Below are positions 13,706-15,831 of a DNA stretch of 15,831 nt, piece after piece. A model generated the notes under the pieces. The model was not told the DNA's origin. It made no database searches and saw only the letters and a list, made by a program, of their open reading frames with translations. Position numbers and translations under genes: made by a program. The stretch's first letter is position 1, and each line of letters begins with the position of its first letter. Source of the DNA: an uncultured Mesocricetibacter sp. (GTDB taxonomy: Bacteria; Pseudomonadota; Gammaproteobacteria; Enterobacterales; Pasteurellaceae); contig CAJPST010000027.1 of the NCBI GenBank assembly GCA_905373425.1, positions 1 to 15,831 on the forward strand, in the 5' to 3' direction.

Positions 13706-13731
13706 AAAAAGCAGGGGACTTCAGCCCCTGC
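13706..13731 (-). terminator. Intercistronic terminator/attenuator between rpsB and tsf
   Basis: On the minus strand GCAGGGG and CCCCTGC (plus 13725-13731 and 13711-13717) form a perfect 7-bp GC-rich stem with a 7-base loop, and five Ts follow. It lies 54 bases past the rpsB stop. tsf has no obvious promoter of its own, so this is likely a leaky terminator that sets the S2 to EF-Ts ratio. Confidence 0.7.
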
Positions 13732-13784
13732 CAATTCATTAATCGCTATGATTAAATAAGGGCTTTCGCCTTATTCACACCAGA

Positions 13785-14510
13785 TTACTCTGCTGCTTCT
13801 TCAGCAAATTTTTCTTCTGCTACGGTTTGATTGCCGCGAGCTTCTTTAATTGTCGCAGAAGCCGCATCTAAGTAAAGCTGAATTGCGCGAGTGGCATCAT
13901 CGTTGCCCGGAATAATATAATCTACGCCGTCCGGAGTAGAATTAGTATCAACGATTGCAAACACCGGAATACCTAAGTTATTAGCTTCTTTAACGGCGAT
14001 ATGCTCGTGGTCTGCAGCAATAACAAACAATGCATCAGGAAGACCTGCCATTTCTTTGATACCGCCAAGGCTTAATTCTAATTTTTCCATCTCACGACTA
14101 CGCATTAACGCTTCTTTCTTAGTCAGCTTGTCAAATGTACCGTCTTGAGATTGAGTTTCTAAGTCTTTTAAGCGCTTGATAGATTGACGAACTGTTTTCC
14201 AGTTAGTCAACATACCACCTAACCAACGATGGTGTACATAATATTGTTGACAGTCTAATGCTGCTGCTTTAACCGCTTCAGACGCCGCACGCTTGGTACC
14301 GACGAAAAGAATTTTACCGTTATTCGCCGCAATGCGATGTAACTCGGTTAATGCCTCATTGAACAAAGGTAAAGTTTTTTCTAAATTAATGATATGAACG
14401 CCATTACGTGCACCAAAAATGAATGGTCTCATTTTTGGATTCCAATAACGGGTTTGGTGACCAAAATGAACGCCTGCGTTGATCATATCGCGCATTGAAA
14501 CTTGTGCCAT
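13785..14510 (-). CDS. rpsB: 30S ribosomal protein S2
   Basis: A 241-residue S2, an essential 30S subunit protein joined late in assembly. It matches E. coli S2 (241) throughout: MRDMINAGVHFGHQTRYWNP at the start, HIINLEKT, VGTKRAA, the WLGGMLTN motif, LPDALFV and the IVDTNSTPD loop, with the usual acidic C-terminal tail. The ATG at 14510 has AAGGAA at 14517-14522. The gene is first in the rpsB-tsf operon. The structured leader upstream fits the known autoregulation of rpsB-tsf by S2 in gamma-proteobacteria. Confidence 0.99.
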   Translation of the reverse strand: MAQVSMRDMINAGVHFGHQTRYWNPKMRPFIFGARNGVHIINLEKTLPLFNEALTELHRIAANNGKILFVGTKRAASEAVKAAALDCQQYYVHHRWLGGMLTNWKTVRQSIKRLKDLETQSQDGTFDKLTKKEALMRSREMEKLELSLGGIKEMAGLPDALFVIAADHEHIAVKEANNLGIPVFAIVDTNSTPDGVDYIIPGNDDATRAIQLYLDAASATIKEARGNQTVAEEKFAEEAAE

Positions 14511-14652
14511 AAAATTTTCCTTTTAATTGGGGTTGAGCCTCCACATACCAAATAAACCGACCGTTTGGCACCCCGATTTATTCCTAAGATATGTGTGTGT
14601 ATTAATGTTTAAAAATTAGCTGCTTCGCAAAATTTTCACTTAACAAAACAAC
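14511..14652 (-). promoter_or_regulatory. rpsB leader, probable S2 autoregulatory RNA element
   Basis: The leader folds just before the ribosome site. On the minus strand GGGGT (plus 14570-14574) pairs with ACCCC (plus 14529-14533), enclosing CCAAA (14564-14568) paired with TTTGG (14548-14552). A conserved-looking GGAGGC segment lies near 14538-14543. S2 represses rpsB-tsf through its leader in E. coli and relatives, and a leader of about 140 bases fits. The exact fold here is my reading. Confidence 0.65.
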
Positions 14653-14659
14653 GGTACGT

Positions 14660-14668
14660 TTTATACCA
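14660..14668 (-). promoter_or_regulatory. Extended -10 promoter of rpsB-tsf
   Basis: On the minus strand the sequence reads TGGTATAAA, a TGn extension directly before TATAAA. No good -35 lies 17 bases upstream, which an extended -10 tolerates. The predicted start near 14652 gives a leader of about 142 bases. Confidence 0.5.
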
Positions 14669-14770
14669 CAAAGAGCGGTCAAAAACCAGCAAATTTTACT
14701 AAACCCGCAAGATTTTCATATTCCTTGCTTATCTTCACGCAAAAGTGCGGTCATTTTTTTGAATCTTTTG

Positions 14771-14822
14771 ATAAGATAAAAAATACCTACCGCAAGGCAG
14801 GTATTTTAAAAAATTATCTTAT
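14771..14822 (-). terminator. Terminator of ppiD within a longer palindrome
   Basis: AAAATACCT (14780-14788) and AGGTATTTT (14799-14807) form the inner stem, and on the minus strand the T run continues for six bases. Outside it ATAAGATAA (14771-14779) pairs with TTATCTTAT (14814-14822). The element ends ppiD transcription before the rpsB promoter region. Confidence 0.8.
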
Positions 14823-14833
14823 ATCGTTCAATT

Positions 14834-15831
14834 TTACTGTTGATTGATAATATCCTGATTGACCTCAATTTTAGCTCGCGCACGGAGAGATTTCAGCAGA
14901 TTATTTTCCATATCAATCTGTTGCGCTCGGCTAATTTCCGAATCTGTCTGTAAACGTTGCTGTTCGTTTGCTTTACCATCTTCAACAGCCTCTAAAGCAA
15001 TAATTACCACATCACCGTTATCTGCATTGGCTACTTGATAACTTGCACCTTTAGTCGGTTTATCCATGGCAAAAATAATGTTGTTTAAATGAGGATCTTT
15101 ATTTTCCGCATATATCCATGTTTGCACATCTCCGAAGCTGATGCCATCAGGTAAAGTTCCATTTGCTTGCAAAGATTTAACTATTTCTCCCGCTTTCGCC
15201 AACACGATTTTTTCCGCTTTTTGGCGTTTTAAATCGTTGACAATTTCCGTTTTGGCATCATCCAAACTACGAGTTCCTTCAGGTTTATGCTCCAATACGC
15301 GAACAATAATCGAATGCAGTTCGCCTACATTCATTGCATCGGAATTGACACCACCTTGTGAAACATCTGACTCAAAAATTTTTGTTACCACTTGTGGAAA
15401 ATTTAATGGCGCAGGTACCCCATTACGAGCAAAGTAATCGGTTTCTTGCACCTCTACTCCTGCAATTTCTGCCGCGGCTTTTAAAGAAGATTGATCCTCA
15501 AAAGCTTTCTCGTTCATTTTTTTCTCAATTTCATAGAAACGCGTCGCTGTCAGTTCTTGACGAATTTGACGTGAAATTCTGTCTTTCACCTGTTCTAAAG
15601 GTAAAAGATCAGAGCCCTTACGGTCTTCCACTTTGATGATATGGTAAGCGCCATTCACTTTAATAGGCTGGCTGTATTGTCCAACTTGCAGTTCGAGTGC
15701 CGCATTTTCAAACTCGGAAGGCAAATCACCCGCATTAACCCAACCTAAATCACCACCTTTTTCAGCTGACAATTTATCAATTGATTTAGTTTTGGCTAAA
15801 TCCGCAAAATCTGCTCCATTTTGTAAAGCCT
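14834..15831 (-). CDS. ppiD: Periplasmic folding chaperone PpiD, C-terminal part (5' end outside window)
   Basis: About 331 codons of the C-terminal half of PpiD, an inner-membrane-anchored SurA-like chaperone that helps proteins emerging from the Sec translocon in the periplasm. The frame is open to the window edge. The first residues (LQNGADFADLAK, then DKLSAEKGGDLGWV and KVNGAYHIIKVEDRKG) are the second half of a parvulin domain. The remaining roughly 230 residues are the helical C-terminal domain, ending in DIINQQ. E. coli PpiD has 623 residues with one parvulin domain, so roughly half is missing here, including the N-terminal membrane anchor. There is no genuine start codon in the window. 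It is followed by a terminator and then the rpsB promoter on the same strand. Confidence 0.92.
   Translation of the reverse strand, partial: ALQNGADFADLAKTKSIDKLSAEKGGDLGWVNAGDLPSEFENAALELQVGQYSQPIKVNGAYHIIKVEDRKGSDLLPLEQVKDRISRQIRQELTATRFYEIEKKMNEKAFEDQSSLKAAAEIAGVEVQETDYFARNGVPAPLNFPQVVTKIFESDVSQGGVNSDAMNVGELHSIIVRVLEHKPEGTRSLDDAKTEIVNDLKRQKAEKIVLAKAGEIVKSLQANGTLPDGISFGDVQTWIYAENKDPHLNNIIFAMDKPTKGASYQVANADNGDVVIIALEAVEDGKANEQQRLQTDSEISRAQQIDMENNLLKSLRARAKIEVNQDIINQQ

Noticed and set aside
15770..15772. TTG as the start of the PpiD fragment
   Set aside because: The same frame continues upstream to the window edge with parvulin-domain sequence, so this is an internal leucine codon.

Overview
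The window looks like chromosomal DNA of a member of the Pasteurellaceae. It carries 17 exact copies of the Haemophilus-type uptake signal sequence core (AAGTGCGGT, either strand), many in the AAAGTGCGGTCA form. Every recognisable protein resembles its gamma-proteobacterial (E. coli/Haemophilus) counterpart. A fused GshF glutathione synthase is typical of Pasteurella- and Aggregatibacter-like members, whereas H. influenzae, as I recall, imports glutathione. I favour an Aggregatibacter- or Pasteurella-like genome, without certainty. No phage, CRISPR array, intact insertion sequence, tRNA or rRNA was seen.

Layout. 1-1902: the tail of an unidentified gene, a terminator built from a USS pair, and a phosphohexomutase on the minus strand. 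1903-2251: a divergent control region with a CRP-like site. 2252-4389: psiE, nudF and cpdA on the plus strand, with two tandem terminators just before nudF and two tandem CRP-like sites before cpdA. 4390-5849: an accessory, partly decayed stretch. It holds a frameshifted small membrane-protein gene, the Mop molybdate-binding gene with a T10 tract in its likely promoter, and a TonB-dependent receptor gene reduced to its two ends. 5850-6692: a patatin-like phospholipase. 6723-9574: ubiF and miaB, divergent and adjacent as in E. coli. 9575-9886: two terminators and two hairpins, then gshF (9887-12163). 12164-12773: a terminator, a decayed reading frame and about 270 bases with nothing recognisable. 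12774-14652: the rpsB-tsf translation operon on the minus strand, with its structured leader and an intercistronic terminator-like hairpin. 14834-15831: the C-terminal part of ppiD, cut by the window edge.

Most of the content is housekeeping: translation (S2, EF-Ts, MiaB tRNA modification), envelope folding (PpiD), ubiquinone and glutathione synthesis, sugar phosphates, and nucleotide turnover (NudF, CpdA). The main points of interest are regulatory. CRP-like sites precede the gene for the enzyme that destroys cAMP, which would close a feedback loop. A terminator-like hairpin lies inside the end of that same gene. Homopolymer tracts and recent gene decay cluster around mop. I found no convincing new multi-gene system.
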